Of a stretch of DNA of 64,000 nucleotides, positions 44,045-53,161 are shown piece after piece (position 1 is the stretch's first letter; each line of letters starts with the position of its first letter). The stretch is from UBA1672 sp046542355 (GTDB lineage Bacteria > Pseudomonadota > Alphaproteobacteria > Micavibrionales > Micavibrionaceae): positions 50,982 to 114,981 of the forward strand of contig JBKHBN010000002.1 of NCBI GenBank assembly GCA_046542355.1, given 5' to 3'. Below the pieces are notes generated by a model, which ran no database searches, was not told the origin of the DNA, and saw only the letters and a list, made by a program, of their open reading frames with translations. The position numbers and the translations under genes were made by a program.

Positions 44045-44967
44045 GATGTTTCTTCATCTCCTGTGCTGCTAGATCCTAGAAAATCGGCCAGCCTGTACTG
44101 CGCACTTCCGGGTTTTAAAGGCTTTTGCTGTGACGCATCCGGTGCCCAGCCAAGCAAATGTATAACCTCAAAATGCGCTACAATCCGCCCGTCACTTTGA
44201 GCATATTGATCTTTATAGGCTTGGGCAACATGCAAAAAATACTCTTTTGTTAAGGGCTTTTTATTGCGCGCCAAAATAGCGTTACTTTCCCCCATACCCC
44301 GAATATCCGCAAACAGGGGAAATACGCTGTCATAGGTTACTGTAATAACATCAGAATCAACAACAGGCAGCGCAAACCCGGCGCGTGCCAGCAAATCCCC
44401 CATCTGGCGCTTATCCGCAAAAGGAGAAATGTGAGGCGAAACGCCGCCAAAAAGTTTAATTTCCACCTCGCTCATAATCTTGCGCAAGCCATGCAATGTT
44501 TCCCCTCCAAGCATTGTAGCCATAAATAACCCGTCATTTTTTAACGCAGATCGTATCTGGACAAGGCTTCCCGGCAGATCATTCACACTATGAAGATTTA
44601 AATTGCTAAGCACAGCATCCAAAGATCCATCCGCAACAGGCAAAAATTCTTCACTGGCCTGAATATAGCAATCACGAGCAACATAACCGCTTACTGGAAG
44701 AGTACACAGGTCAGCCGTAAAAACCGCACTACCGAGCCTTTCATGCTCTCCGGCTACAAAAGAGCAGCGTGATCCGAGCTGCAGCACGGTTTCAAACCTG
44801 CGATTAATATCCAAAAGACGATCCGCTATTTGTGCCTTGCTCCAACGGAACAAAAAGCCATGCTTATGAAAAGAATTTCTGGCGCGCATGCGCCGCCGCG
44901 CAATCAAAGAGCGCTCAAAAATTGCTGCAGCACTGGAGCCAATATTTGCACAGGAAAAAGAACCCAT
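44041..44967 (-). CDS. BioC/NDUFAF5-like methyltransferase-fold protein
   Basis: The 308-residue product resembles alphaproteobacterial relatives of NDUFAF5, a protein that modifies complex I in mitochondria. Matching segments are AAAIFERSLIARRRMRARNS (about 13-32), LSNLNLHSVNDLPGSLVQIR, DGLFMATMLGGETLHGLRK and SPFADKRQMGDLLARAGFAL. The usual glycine-rich SAM-binding motif I is replaced by QLGSRCSFVAGE, which may weaken SAM binding. It starts one base inside the stop of the upstream 971-residue protein (TAATG) and overlaps gloB by four bases. A role in complex I assembly is inference from the family. Confidence 0.8.
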   Translation of the reverse strand: MGSFSCANIGSSAAAIFERSLIARRRMRARNSFHKHGFLFRWSKAQIADRLLDINRRFETVLQLGSRCSFVAGEHERLGSAVFTADLCTLPVSGYVARDCYIQASEEFLPVADGSLDAVLSNLNLHSVNDLPGSLVQIRSALKNDGLFMATMLGGETLHGLRKIMSEVEIKLFGGVSPHISPFADKRQMGDLLARAGFALPVVDSDVITVTYDSVFPLFADIRGMGESNAILARNKKPLTKEYFLHVAQAYKDQYAQSDGRIVAHFEVIHLLGWAPDASQQKPLKPGSAQYRLADFLGSSSTGDEETS

Positions 44968-47882
44968 TATTTCGGCTCTGGTTCGTCAAGATCTGGATCA
45001 TCATCGAAATCAGGGTCATCGAAACCATCGTCAAGATCATCGGCGTCATAATCATGATCGATTTGATGTTTTTTATTATTATACCCTTTGAAATCATCAT
45101 TCATACCACCATCAAAGGGCTTTTTCTTCTGTTCTTTTCCAAGTGGCTCAATGTCTTTTTCCGGCTCCATCAAGCGTTCTTGCGTCTTTTTTTGTTCATC
45201 TTCAGCATCCGAGTCATCGCCATCAACCGCAGCCTCGATCTTGGCATCCTTTCCTTCCGCAAAACCAAGCTTCTTCTTTTTCTTCTTGGCTTTTTTGCGC
45301 TTTTTGCTCTTCTCCAAAAAGCTTTGCTTTTGCCTTGACTGAGCCGCGGCCGCATTTTTACCCTCGGAAGACCCTGTATCCTTATCAGAATCCTGATCCT
45401 GAGATGGATCTTTATCACGTGACAAGTCAGCATGATCCTGAGGCTTGGATTCCGGTACGTCCTGGTTCTGCTTTCCTTTATCTTTTTGCTTACCTGTAGC
45501 ACCTGCACCGCGCGATTGCGTAACGCCCGCATCAGAAAGCGGCATAGGCGGTGACCAGTCAGGCCGCGTAGCCTCGATAACATCCTTGAGAATAACTTTA
45601 ACATCGCGCTTGGCCTGAAGCTTCATATGATCAGGTAAAAACCTGTAAGATCGCGCAAGAACGGTTAAAAAATGCTGCTGCTTGGACAGGGACTTCCAGT
45701 GTTTCATATACCGCATGATCGGCATGAACTTTACCCCCTTGAATCCTCCGGGCGGCGCAAAAACAGCAAATGGATGCACCCGCTGCGGCGTAATTCCGAT
45801 ATGCGTGTAATAGCTCTCTCCAAGTTTAAGAACCATATTGGGCTTAACCCCCATCTTCTCGGCTACGAATTGCTTGAGCTGGCGATGGTTTTTAACATCT
45901 TTGGGAATATTATATTGCGGGGCGCTCAAGCTCAAACCGTTCCCCTCAAAGCGCTGCGGCACTGGCATATGCTGCACAAGAAATCCGGCATGAATATCAC
46001 CCTTCATGCTTTTTGATATAGGCAAAATCACAGCCGTGTTAATCGTTTTCTCATCAGAAATAACAAAGTCCTGGGTCTGCGCAGCAATTCCGGTATAACC
46101 ACCTTGATTTTGACCTTCTTCAACAAAGATAGAGTTAACGGTCCGAAGTTGACCGGCAGTGCCCTTAATATCCTTAAAACGGGTATCTGTCTGATTTAAA
46201 AGCTTGAAAAAATCTTTGATATTAAATTCTTCGATAATGCGTGATGTTGCAATGTAAATATCTTTACGCAACCAGTTCTCGGCTTTTGCACCGATATGCT
46301 GCATTAAAGAAAGTATTTGCAACTCAAGACGAGAATATGGGATCAGTCCAACGGCAATAGCATCCAGAACACTTTGGGCATTAAGTTCACGCAGCACCCC
46401 TTTTTCAGTAAACGCATAATCTTCAAGCAGCGAAGGCGGCGGTTCAAGTTGTTTTTCCTGATCTTCGACCCGCACAAAATATGAGTGCACACGCTCGTCA
46501 ATATAATTTGGATCGGGATAATATGTTGCGCCGGCCTCAAGAAGCGCTTTTTCTTCCAGATCCAATCCGGTATAGCTTTTGATAAAGTTCTGCGCATCGC
46601 TGTGAGAGGTTTCATCAATGCCCTTAATAGCAACACTATCAACGGATATAGCTTCAAGCATATGCCCGGACCACTCACGGCCATCAATATTATCACCATT
46701 GCGCGCTACGGCATTACTCAGTCCGCGTATAATACCGTCATGAAAATAGACAAAGATCCTGCCCTTATGGTCAATGCGATAGGGGAAAACCTCAACCAGT
46801 TCCTTATCGCGCGTCACAACATCAAGAATTTTCCCATCCACGTTATTGCGCATGGCTCTGATCTGTAAGCGGTTAATTTCTTCTTGTGTCAATCGGCGCT
46901 CTTTGACGCTCAGGCTTGTGCGTTCAGGACGCTTGCGTGATACGGAAACAAAACTTGTTGGAGGGTCACCCAAAGCTTCACCGTTAACATGCATCAAGCG
47001 AAAATGGCCTTCAAAATTCTTTCTTATATAATCTTCATTCCAGTGCGGAGCGGAATAGAGCATTTGCGCTCCCAAAGAATGAAGTTCGCGGCGAAACTCA
47101 TCAACGGTAAAATAAGTGAACTCAAAGGGCAGGGTATGCTCCCATAAATCCCTGCTATCTTTGCGCATAATGAATTCATAAGCCCATTTATAGGGCAGGC
47201 GAAATAAACGCGTGCGCGGAAAGCGCGGAGGCAGCTCTTCCAGGAAAAAGCCGCCACATCCCGGATTTTGCTTAGGCTGTGCATGTTCTGAATACCAGAC
47301 CAGTAAATCAGCTTCAGACAATTCGGATAAAGCCTCTCCGTGGCTAGGCTCATCATGCATCTCCATCAAAACAAAGTCACTATCGGAGGGTTTTGTATAA
47401 TCCTGAATAAACATCAGCCCGCCATTTTTGAGCATGGAAAATTGCTTGCGCAGTGTATCACTGACAATGCGTTGATTATAGCGCGCCTCTGAATAGATCT
47501 CATGCAATGTAAATGAGTTAATAATAGCATCCAGTGAATCTTCATCAAAGACTTCTCCAGACGTATCACCCATTTCAAAGGACAGGTTATCGAGCTGATA
47601 AGCTTTGCTGGCTTCACGAACAGCTTTCTTGCTTTTATTAACCCCCAAAAAGGTAACCTCTGGCCGCAATGCCGCCATCGCATAGGTAAGGCGGCCATCC
47701 CCACAGCCTAAATGTGCCACGCGCGCCTCAGGATTGAGCAGCATATGCGAAAGTGTAAACCACCCCTGACGAACAATCTCATACGGAATGTCCTTCAAAA
47801 GCGCATTGCGCTCCTCAATGTGGCTTATTTCAACGCCATCGGTGGGCGCTCTGTCATCATTATTATCGGAACCCGGTGCCAT
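44967..47882 (-). CDS. Methyltransferase fused to Nudix-like repeats and a charged tail
   Basis: The 971-residue product has an N-terminal class I methyltransferase (about 30-210) with motif I VAHLGCGDGRLTYAMA (55-70) and SAM-fold motifs LDAIINSFTLHEIY and GGLMFIQDY. Two later segments (about 352-472 and 595-710) resemble each other and look like Nudix hydrolase folds that have lost the REXXEE box: GATYYPDPNYIDERVHSYFV and GESYYTHIGITPQRVHPFAV end both. The tail after residue 790 is low complexity: Lys/Gln/Asp repeats, a poly-Lys stretch (about 870-885) and a very acidic end. The first and second Nudix-like parts are inference. It is cotranscribed with the NDUFAF5-like gene. Function unknown. 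Confidence 0.6.
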   Translation of the reverse strand: MAPGSDNNDDRAPTDGVEISHIEERNALLKDIPYEIVRQGWFTLSHMLLNPEARVAHLGCGDGRLTYAMAALRPEVTFLGVNKSKKAVREASKAYQLDNLSFEMGDTSGEVFDEDSLDAIINSFTLHEIYSEARYNQRIVSDTLRKQFSMLKNGGLMFIQDYTKPSDSDFVLMEMHDEPSHGEALSELSEADLLVWYSEHAQPKQNPGCGGFFLEELPPRFPRTRLFRLPYKWAYEFIMRKDSRDLWEHTLPFEFTYFTVDEFRRELHSLGAQMLYSAPHWNEDYIRKNFEGHFRLMHVNGEALGDPPTSFVSVSRKRPERTSLSVKERRLTQEEINRLQIRAMRNNVDGKILDVVTRDKELVEVFPYRIDHKGRIFVYFHDGIIRGLSNAVARNGDNIDGREWSGHMLEAISVDSVAIKGIDETSHSDAQNFIKSYTGLDLEEKALLEAGATYYPDPNYIDERVHSYFVRVEDQEKQLEPPPSLLEDYAFTEKGVLRELNAQSVLDAIAVGLIPYSRLELQILSLMQHIGAKAENWLRKDIYIATSRIIEEFNIKDFFKLLNQTDTRFKDIKGTAGQLRTVNSIFVEEGQNQGGYTGIAAQTQDFVISDEKTINTAVILPISKSMKGDIHAGFLVQHMPVPQRFEGNGLSLSAPQYNIPKDVKNHRQLKQFVAEKMGVKPNMVLKLGESYYTHIGITPQRVHPFAVFAPPGGFKGVKFMPIMRYMKHWKSLSKQQHFLTVLARSYRFLPDHMKLQAKRDVKVILKDVIEATRPDWSPPMPLSDAGVTQSRGAGATGKQKDKGKQNQDVPESKPQDHADLSRDKDPSQDQDSDKDTGSSEGKNAAAAQSRQKQSFLEKSKKRKKAKKKKKKLGFAEGKDAKIEAAVDGDDSDAEDEQKKTQERLMEPEKDIEPLGKEQKKKPFDGGMNDDFKGYNNKKHQIDHDYDADDLDDGFDDPDFDDDPDLDEPEPK

Positions 47883-48120
47883 TGTTCTCGTTTCTACCCT
47901 TAATTTACCCCAAACGCATGGTCTTTTTATGATCTGTACTACAGCGTGTTATACCGCTTTTTTTTTAGATTTCATAGAAATTATCCCCAAAACCGGAATC
48001 TTACAAGGATTCACTTGCGAAAACAGGATCAGTTTAAATTGGCACGGGAGCTGTGGTTATGTTAAAATTGTATACATAAAACAGAAGTAGAGCATTTAGG
48101 CACGAAGTAAAGGACAGAGG

Positions 48121-49485
48121 ATGAGCGGCAGAGATCGCTTTATGCGATACATTTACCCTCTTGAGGGAGAGCAGGTTATCAATGGGCATCAGGTTGAACA
48201 CACTGAAGCTCACCCTAGAATGCAAGCACTTAAAGATATTATGGTCAACAAGATTGAAGGCGCCCTGTATGGTAGGGCTGCAAATTATGACGAAGTAATG
48301 TTACAAGAGACATTTCGTAAACCATCATGGAATTACGAAGACGCATCTATGTATGAAAAGTTGGTCAGTGAAATGCTCTCTGATGAAATGGCAAGCGGAC
48401 GCCATAATTTTACCCGCGGTGACTGCGAAGATGTCAGCAGACATGGCGGGTATCTCTTGAACATGATAGACAAAGAAGTTTTCGCAAAACATGGCGGTGG
48501 TGGCTTTAAACAGCATGAGCCATATTACTATCTCAGAACATCAGCGCTTTTCAGACGTGACGAAGACGGGCAACGGCAGTTTCCCAGAAGACATGCTGTC
48601 GTTATTTCCGGGAGGACAGGAAATATTTCTGATTTTCAAGATGAATCCAACCCCTATCAAAAAGCTATGTTTCCACAAAGCTTTGAGCAATTTATCCAAA
48701 ACGGCAGGCCGATTGTGGCGCACCCGCCAGAAGGAGTAAGGCACCAGACCCAGTGGGGACATGCTTACGGTAAAAGAGAGATATCCATTCAGGATTTGCA
48801 AACGGCACGAAAAGGTTATCAGGTCAGAGCTTATCCTGATCACGGGCGCACCTTTTCTCACAGACACATGACAGCGCCCGGCGTACCAGATGACCAATAT
48901 CCTTTCCATCAACAAAATGGAGCAAGGAATCATCACGGAGCTAACGGGCAGAGCGCTGGATCCTTACAGTCTCATTCATCAGGCGGAAATGTCAGCCAGA
49001 CGCAAACCCAATATTTTGAGGTGGCAAAAGGACATTTCACCCCGCAGGAAATGCAAAAGCTAAATCAGGTGATGAATGTGGTAGTAGCGCAGAACAGGCC
49101 TTTGGTAGATCAGTTGACTGGAAATGGCAACAACAGAGTAACAATCACAAAAGGTGATTATACAGGAGCCGGAGGAGGTGTTGTGCAAATCGGGCCGGGA
49201 GAATTCGATAAAATTGGCCGTATGTATGTAAACTTTCCAAACTGGCTAAGACAGGCCGCCCAAGGCCCACGCTCATCTCTCGATGGAGAAGCACCAGAAG
49301 AAGGACAGGAGGGCATCGCCTTTCTTGAGAAGCTGGGTCTTTCTGGAGATGATCTGGCCGTTGCCGGTGATGCCGCCGGATTTATGAGAGATATGGGTAT
49401 TAACATAAATCCACCCGGAACGGCTTCCTCTGAAGTCGCCTCACCTGAAATCGCTGCCATTCAACACTCAGCGCCTATGGTATAA
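48121..49485 (+). CDS. Hypothetical protein with transglutaminase-like Cys-His-Asp triad
   Basis: The 454-residue product has no signal peptide. Residues 95-180 resemble bacterial transglutaminase-like cysteine proteinases: TRGDCEDVSRHGGYLL with Cys102, RRHAVVISG with His158, and NISDFQDES with Asp171. The following QSFEQFIQNGRPIV (187-199) and preceding region also occur, in changed form, in the protein at 54699-56021, so the two are paralogues. Residues 240-300 are Gln/His/Ser-rich low complexity. An ATG preceded by GGACAGAGG gives the start. It is divergent from the 971-residue methyltransferase gene (238-base gap, no clear promoter). Triad and family are inference from pattern. Confidence 0.6.
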   Translation: MSGRDRFMRYIYPLEGEQVINGHQVEHTEAHPRMQALKDIMVNKIEGALYGRAANYDEVMLQETFRKPSWNYEDASMYEKLVSEMLSDEMASGRHNFTRGDCEDVSRHGGYLLNMIDKEVFAKHGGGGFKQHEPYYYLRTSALFRRDEDGQRQFPRRHAVVISGRTGNISDFQDESNPYQKAMFPQSFEQFIQNGRPIVAHPPEGVRHQTQWGHAYGKREISIQDLQTARKGYQVRAYPDHGRTFSHRHMTAPGVPDDQYPFHQQNGARNHHGANGQSAGSLQSHSSGGNVSQTQTQYFEVAKGHFTPQEMQKLNQVMNVVVAQNRPLVDQLTGNGNNRVTITKGDYTGAGGGVVQIGPGEFDKIGRMYVNFPNWLRQAAQGPRSSLDGEAPEEGQEGIAFLEKLGLSGDDLAVAGDAAGFMRDMGININPPGTASSEVASPEIAAIQHSAPMV

Positions 49486-49546
49486 ACACCAAAATCTATC
49501 GTAAACACTATTGGAAAAATCAAAAGGGTGGCATATCCTGCCCCCC

Positions 49547-50341
49547 ATGGAGCAACGCATCTTTCATCACCGAATCGGCAATTATGCTCTGAACATGGCT
49601 GCAAATGTTGTGGATATGGTCTTGCCCCCGCGCTGCCCGCTAACCGGAGACAGGGTTGATTATCAAGGGGCGTTATCTGCAAAAGCATGGCAAGGCCTGA
49701 GTTTTATTACCGCGCCTTATTGTAAGTGTTGCGGCGTGCCGTTTTCTTTTGATCGGCAGCAAAAAGAGCAACAGCAAGAAACTCGGGAGTACGGGCTGTG
49801 CATGCACTGCCTTGAAGAAAACCCGCCATATGTGAGCGCCCGTGCGCCCTTTACGTATGATGATATAAGCCGCGCCCTCATTCTTGGGTTTAAACACGGC
49901 GATAAAACACACCTCGTGCGCAGTTTTTCTCCATGGCTGCAAAGAGCAGGGCGTGAATTTCTAGCATGCGCTGATATACTGATTCCCGTTCCTCTTCACA
50001 CCAGCCGCCTAAGGCAAAGGCGCTACAATCAGGCGGCAATACTGGCACATGGCTTAACGAAGCTAACAGGCCTGCCAACCTTGCCTGACGCACTGGTGCG
50101 TGTACGTGCTACGCCATCCCAAGGCCATCTAAAAAAAGAGGAAAGAGAAAAAAATGTACGCAAAGCGTTCAGGGTTAAAGAAAAAAACAGGTGTATAATC
50201 AGCAACAAAGCCCTTGTTTTGATTGATGATGTCTATACAACGGGAGCGACAGTTAACGAATGCACAAAAGAGCTCTTGAAAGCGGGCGCAAAGTGCGTTT
50301 ATGTCTTAACACTGGCGCGCGTAGCTAAAGAGGAGTTTTAA
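49547..50341 (+). CDS. comF: ComF family phosphoribosyltransferase-like protein
   Basis: ComF proteins are needed for DNA uptake in naturally transformable bacteria, where they act on incoming single strands. The product, 264 residues from ATG 49547, has a double zinc-type Cys pattern (LPPRCPLTG, YCKCCGVPF, LCMHCLEENPPY), then the domain with IPVPLHTSRLRQRRYNQAAI and the PRPP-binding loop VLIDDVYTTGATVNECTKEL. A TTG twelve codons upstream keeps the frame open; neither start has a good ribosome-binding site. It is followed by a nitrilase gene, a neighbour of comF in many alphaproteobacteria, but the usual glutaredoxin gene between them is absent here. Confidence 0.88.
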   Translation: MEQRIFHHRIGNYALNMAANVVDMVLPPRCPLTGDRVDYQGALSAKAWQGLSFITAPYCKCCGVPFSFDRQQKEQQQETREYGLCMHCLEENPPYVSARAPFTYDDISRALILGFKHGDKTHLVRSFSPWLQRAGREFLACADILIPVPLHTSRLRQRRYNQAAILAHGLTKLTGLPTLPDALVRVRATPSQGHLKKEEREKNVRKAFRVKEKNRCIISNKALVLIDDVYTTGATVNECTKELLKAGAKCVYVLTLARVAKEEF

Positions 50342-50418
50342 AAAAGTAATGTTCATTATACGTGACGATATTATAGAACTGTAATACACTTGAAATTGGG
50401 CAAGCGACCTGAAAAGTA

Positions 50419-50447
50419 AAGAGGCATATACAAAAGAGGCATATACA
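50419..50447. repeat. Tandem duplication covering the nitrilase ribosome-binding site
   Basis: AAGAGGCATATACA occurs at 50419-50432 and again at 50434-50447, with a period of 15 bases. Each copy contains an AGAGG Shine-Dalgarno-like element; the second is the one correctly spaced to the ATG at 50447. The duplication looks recent because there is no mismatch. Confidence 0.9.
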
Positions 50448-51283
50448 TGAGTAAATCCGTTATGAAAGCAGCCTGCGTACAAATGACAAGCAGCGCCAAC
50501 ATTGAAGAAAATCTAACAAAAGCAGGAAGCTATATTCGTCAGGCCGCTTTGCAGGGCGCTGATTTTGTAGCAACGCCGGAAAATACGTGTCATATGATTT
50601 TCCCGCTTTCGAAAAAACGCGATATTACCCCCAAAGCGCAGGAACATCCCGGCGTGAACTATTTCTCCAAAGTGGCTAAAGAACTTGGAATTACAATTCT
50701 TGCCGGCTCAATAGCTGTGCGCAATGAAGAAGATAAGATGCTCAACCGAAGCTATCTGTTTGGCTCCGATGGGAAAGTAATATCAAAATATGACAAGATT
50801 CATCTTTTTGATGCCAACATTGGACAAGGTGAGGTTTACAAGGAAAGCGATGTCATCACATCCGGAAACGAAGCGGTAATCGCCAGAATTAATGAGCATT
50901 TTGTCGCAGGTATGTCAGTATGCTATGACTTGCGCTTTGCGCACCTGTACCGTGATCTTGCCAAAGCCGGTGCAAACCTGATGTGTATACCCTCGGCCTT
51001 TACTATGCCGACAGGACGCGCACACTGGGAAATATTGCTGCGCGCTCGCGCAATAGAAACGGGGAGTTTTGTTATCGCCCCCGGGCAGGTCGGGGAGCAT
51101 GAAGGAGGCCGTAAAACCTATGGTCACTCAATGATTATATCACCATGGGGCAGAATTCTGGCACATCAAGAGGAGGGCGAAGGGATTATTATCGCAGATC
51201 TGGATGCAACGGAAGTTCAAACATCACGCGCCGCGCTTCCCGCGCTCACACATGATCGCGAATATTCAATTATCAAATGCTAG
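50447..51283 (+). CDS. Carbon-nitrogen hydrolase (Nit1-like)
   Basis: The 278-residue product belongs to the nitrilase superfamily, with catalytic Glu45 (VATPENTCHM), Lys117 (KYDKIHLFD) and Cys159 (GMSVCYDLRF). The branch with comF as a neighbour is usually the Nit1 group, deaminated-glutathione amidase, which repairs transaminated glutathione; substrate assignment here is inference. The gene starts after a duplicated ribosome-binding region. It lies 105 bases after comF on the same strand and is convergent to an XRE regulator gene, 30 bases from its end. Confidence 0.92.
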   Translation: MSKSVMKAACVQMTSSANIEENLTKAGSYIRQAALQGADFVATPENTCHMIFPLSKKRDITPKAQEHPGVNYFSKVAKELGITILAGSIAVRNEEDKMLNRSYLFGSDGKVISKYDKIHLFDANIGQGEVYKESDVITSGNEAVIARINEHFVAGMSVCYDLRFAHLYRDLAKAGANLMCIPSAFTMPTGRAHWEILLRARAIETGSFVIAPGQVGEHEGGRKTYGHSMIISPWGRILAHQEEGEGIIIADLDATEVQTSRAALPALTHDREYSIIKC

Positions 51284-51313
51284 ATCGAAATGAGAGTATC
51301 TAGAGCCTGCAAA

Positions 51314-51637
51314 TCAGGTCAAATCGCCGACAGGAACATCCAACGCATCAGCGATAGATTTCATCGCGCGCAGCGAGCCATCTTTTTTTCCGGTTTCTAT
51401 TTCCGTAAGATAAGGCCGCGATATACCGGCCTTCCTGGCAAGGTCAGCTTGAGTCATACCACGGTATGTTCTTATGATCTTGATTGGGTGATCCTGACGA
51501 GCCGATAACTCATCCAGAACCGAATCCGGCAACCGTACATTATTGTCACCGCTGGTCATTTTTCTGTAATCATGCAGCGGAACCAGAACGTAAGGTTTTC
51601 CCTGAATGTGTAAAAGGTCGTATTTCATTGCTTTCAT
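51314..51637 (-). CDS. XRE-family helix-turn-helix protein (antitoxin-like)
   Basis: The 107-residue product has an N-terminal part (about 1-45) with IQGKPYVLVPLHDYRKM, which resembles proteins of small self-standing regulator families, and a C-terminal Cro/CI-type HTH (about 52-107) with YRGMTQADLARKAGISRPYL and IETGKKDGSLRAMKSIADAL. Similar proteins are sometimes antitoxins, but no toxin gene lies beside it. The frame has two ATGs (codons 1 and 4); the first is used. It ends 30 bases from the end of the nitrilase gene. The 237 bases between it and the esterase gene hold GATATT twice, eleven bases apart (51673 and 51684), possibly an operator. Confidence 0.75.
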   Translation of the reverse strand: MKAMKYDLLHIQGKPYVLVPLHDYRKMTSGDNNVRLPDSVLDELSARQDHPIKIIRTYRGMTQADLARKAGISRPYLTEIETGKKDGSLRAMKSIADALDVPVGDLT

Positions 51638-51874
51638 TTACCTGAGCGTTTTTTTTTGCATAAGAAACTGATGATATTGTATCGATATTATGCGGAATGT
51701 ATAGGGTATAGAAAAACAAAATGTAAAATACTTGAAAAATACAAAATCAAAAAGACCAGAACAAGGGTGTAATAAACCTGAAAGCATGGTTCCATTTTAA
51801 AGAGATTACCTTTATGATCCAACAGATTTTAAAGGCAGGACGCTCTGCCGTGCAACAGATCAGGAGTAAGAAAA

Positions 51875-52531
51875 ATGAGCATATCGAATTACTATGATTA
51901 TGGCCCGGACAAAGGAATCGGCTCTCTGGTTGTTATGCTGCATGGCGTAGGTTCAAACGGGCGTGACCTGATCTCGCTAGCTCCGTTATTAAGCAAGGAA
52001 ATGCCCGAGACGAAATTCATTTCTCCCGACGCGCCCTTCGCCTGCGACATGGTTCCGCCCGGATATCCTGACTCCTATCAGTGGTTTTCCTTGCAAACGC
52101 GGGATCCAGAAAATCTGCTTGAAGGGGTAAAAAACGCATATCCATTGGTTGAAAGTTTCTTGCAAAGCCTCGTGGAAAAATTTGATGTTCCCTATGAAAA
52201 GGTTGCATTGCTTGGCTTTTCACAAGGCACAATGACCAGCCTGTATACAGCGCCGCGCCTCAAGGAGAAAATCGCCGGTGTGCTGGGGTATTCCGGTGCG
52301 CTTTTGTGGGATCAGGACACAAATCCCGATGATCTTGAGCGCATGCCGATCCGCCTTATCCACGGACAAGCCGACGATGTCGTGCCTGTGCAATCATGGC
52401 ATGACGCCATGGAGAGGTTAAAACAAAATGGCTTTGAGGTTGATGGTCACACAACGCCGGGACTAACCCACTCCATAGACCAAGAGGGCATTGATAGCGG
52501 CCTGTCATTCCTGAAAAAAATCCTGAAATAA
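51875..52531 (+). CDS. Carboxylesterase / phospholipase family alpha/beta hydrolase
   Basis: The 218-residue product is a small alpha/beta hydrolase of the acyl-protein thioesterase / carboxylesterase family. It shows the oxyanion region MLHGVGSNGRDL (21-32), nucleophile Ser116 in LLGFSQGTM, Asp168 in IHGQADDVVP and His199 in TPGLTHSID. There is no signal peptide, so it is cytoplasmic. The natural substrate is unknown. AGGAGTAAGAAAAATG gives a clear start. It is convergent with dsbB, 17 bases between the stop codons. Confidence 0.92.
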   Translation: MSISNYYDYGPDKGIGSLVVMLHGVGSNGRDLISLAPLLSKEMPETKFISPDAPFACDMVPPGYPDSYQWFSLQTRDPENLLEGVKNAYPLVESFLQSLVEKFDVPYEKVALLGFSQGTMTSLYTAPRLKEKIAGVLGYSGALLWDQDTNPDDLERMPIRLIHGQADDVVPVQSWHDAMERLKQNGFEVDGHTTPGLTHSIDQEGIDSGLSFLKKILK

Positions 52532-52548
52532 TGCTACCTAAGTTAACT

Positions 52549-53133
52549 CTAATTTTCGTTTCGTGTACCATCTGGTTGCTTGCGCATAGCGGCAGGAACA
52601 AAAAAGGCTGCGAGCAGGCAGAAAATACAAAGCCCCAGACTAAAAGCAATATTATAATTGGCCATGCTCAGTCCTAAAACAGGATCAACCCATTGAACGT
52701 CGCCGCAAGAAGACATAGGCGAGCTCATAACATTCTCCAGAATGCTCTGCTCACTATTATCATCCATAAAAATCGTAACGGAGCATGCTTCCAGACCAGT
52801 GTCCCACCAACCAAGCTCTACGCCGGTTTGGTAAAGGGCTATAGAGCTATTGGCAAGAAATCCAAGTGCAGCGATAATAAACAAAAGACGTGCAGCGCCT
52901 GTGTGTTTGCGCACACCAAGACCGATAAGCCCGCAAGCCAGGCCAAGAGCAAAAGGATAACGCTGATAAATACATAAAATGCAAGGCTCAAGTTCTAAAA
53001 AAGCTTCTGCAAAAAACGCCAGAAACAAAGAAAATGCAGAGGCAAGCGTAACAAGCCCAAATGTAAAAACTGGGCACGACAATAATTTAACAATAAAACT
53101 AGCCAATGTGTTGTCCTGACTTTGATCCGTCAT
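52549..53133 (-). CDS. dsbB: Disulfide bond formation protein DsbB
   Basis: DsbB reoxidises DsbA and passes the electrons to quinone. The 194-residue product has four membrane helices, the first periplasmic redox pair C51-I-L-C54 in EPCILCIYQRYPF, and a second pair C117 (GLEACSVTIF) and C143 (SSCGDVQW) in the second periplasmic loop. The first loop carries the QRYP segment seen in the family. It is convergent with the esterase gene and 28 bases downstream of the exoD gene on the same strand. No dsbA is present in the window. Confidence 0.93.
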   Translation of the reverse strand: MTDQSQDNTLASFIVKLLSCPVFTFGLVTLASAFSLFLAFFAEAFLELEPCILCIYQRYPFALGLACGLIGLGVRKHTGAARLLFIIAALGFLANSSIALYQTGVELGWWDTGLEACSVTIFMDDNSEQSILENVMSSPMSSCGDVQWVDPVLGLSMANYNIAFSLGLCIFCLLAAFFVPAAMRKQPDGTRNEN

Positions 53134-53161
53134 AAATGTTGTCCCTTATATTAACAGCACC

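Noticed and set aside
44832..45338. 168-codon plus-strand open frame over the end of the 971-residue gene
   Set aside because: Low-complexity hydrophobic translation comes from the complement of the charged repeat tail.
48039..48057. TTGGCACG followed by CTGTGG, resembling a sigma-54 promoter
   Set aside because: The -12 element should be TTGC at the correct distance; here it reads CTGT, so the match is only to the -24 half.
49511..49546. TTG-initiated extension of comF
   Set aside because: TTG is a rare start and no ribosome-binding site precedes it; the ATG at 49547 is preferred, although its site is also weak.
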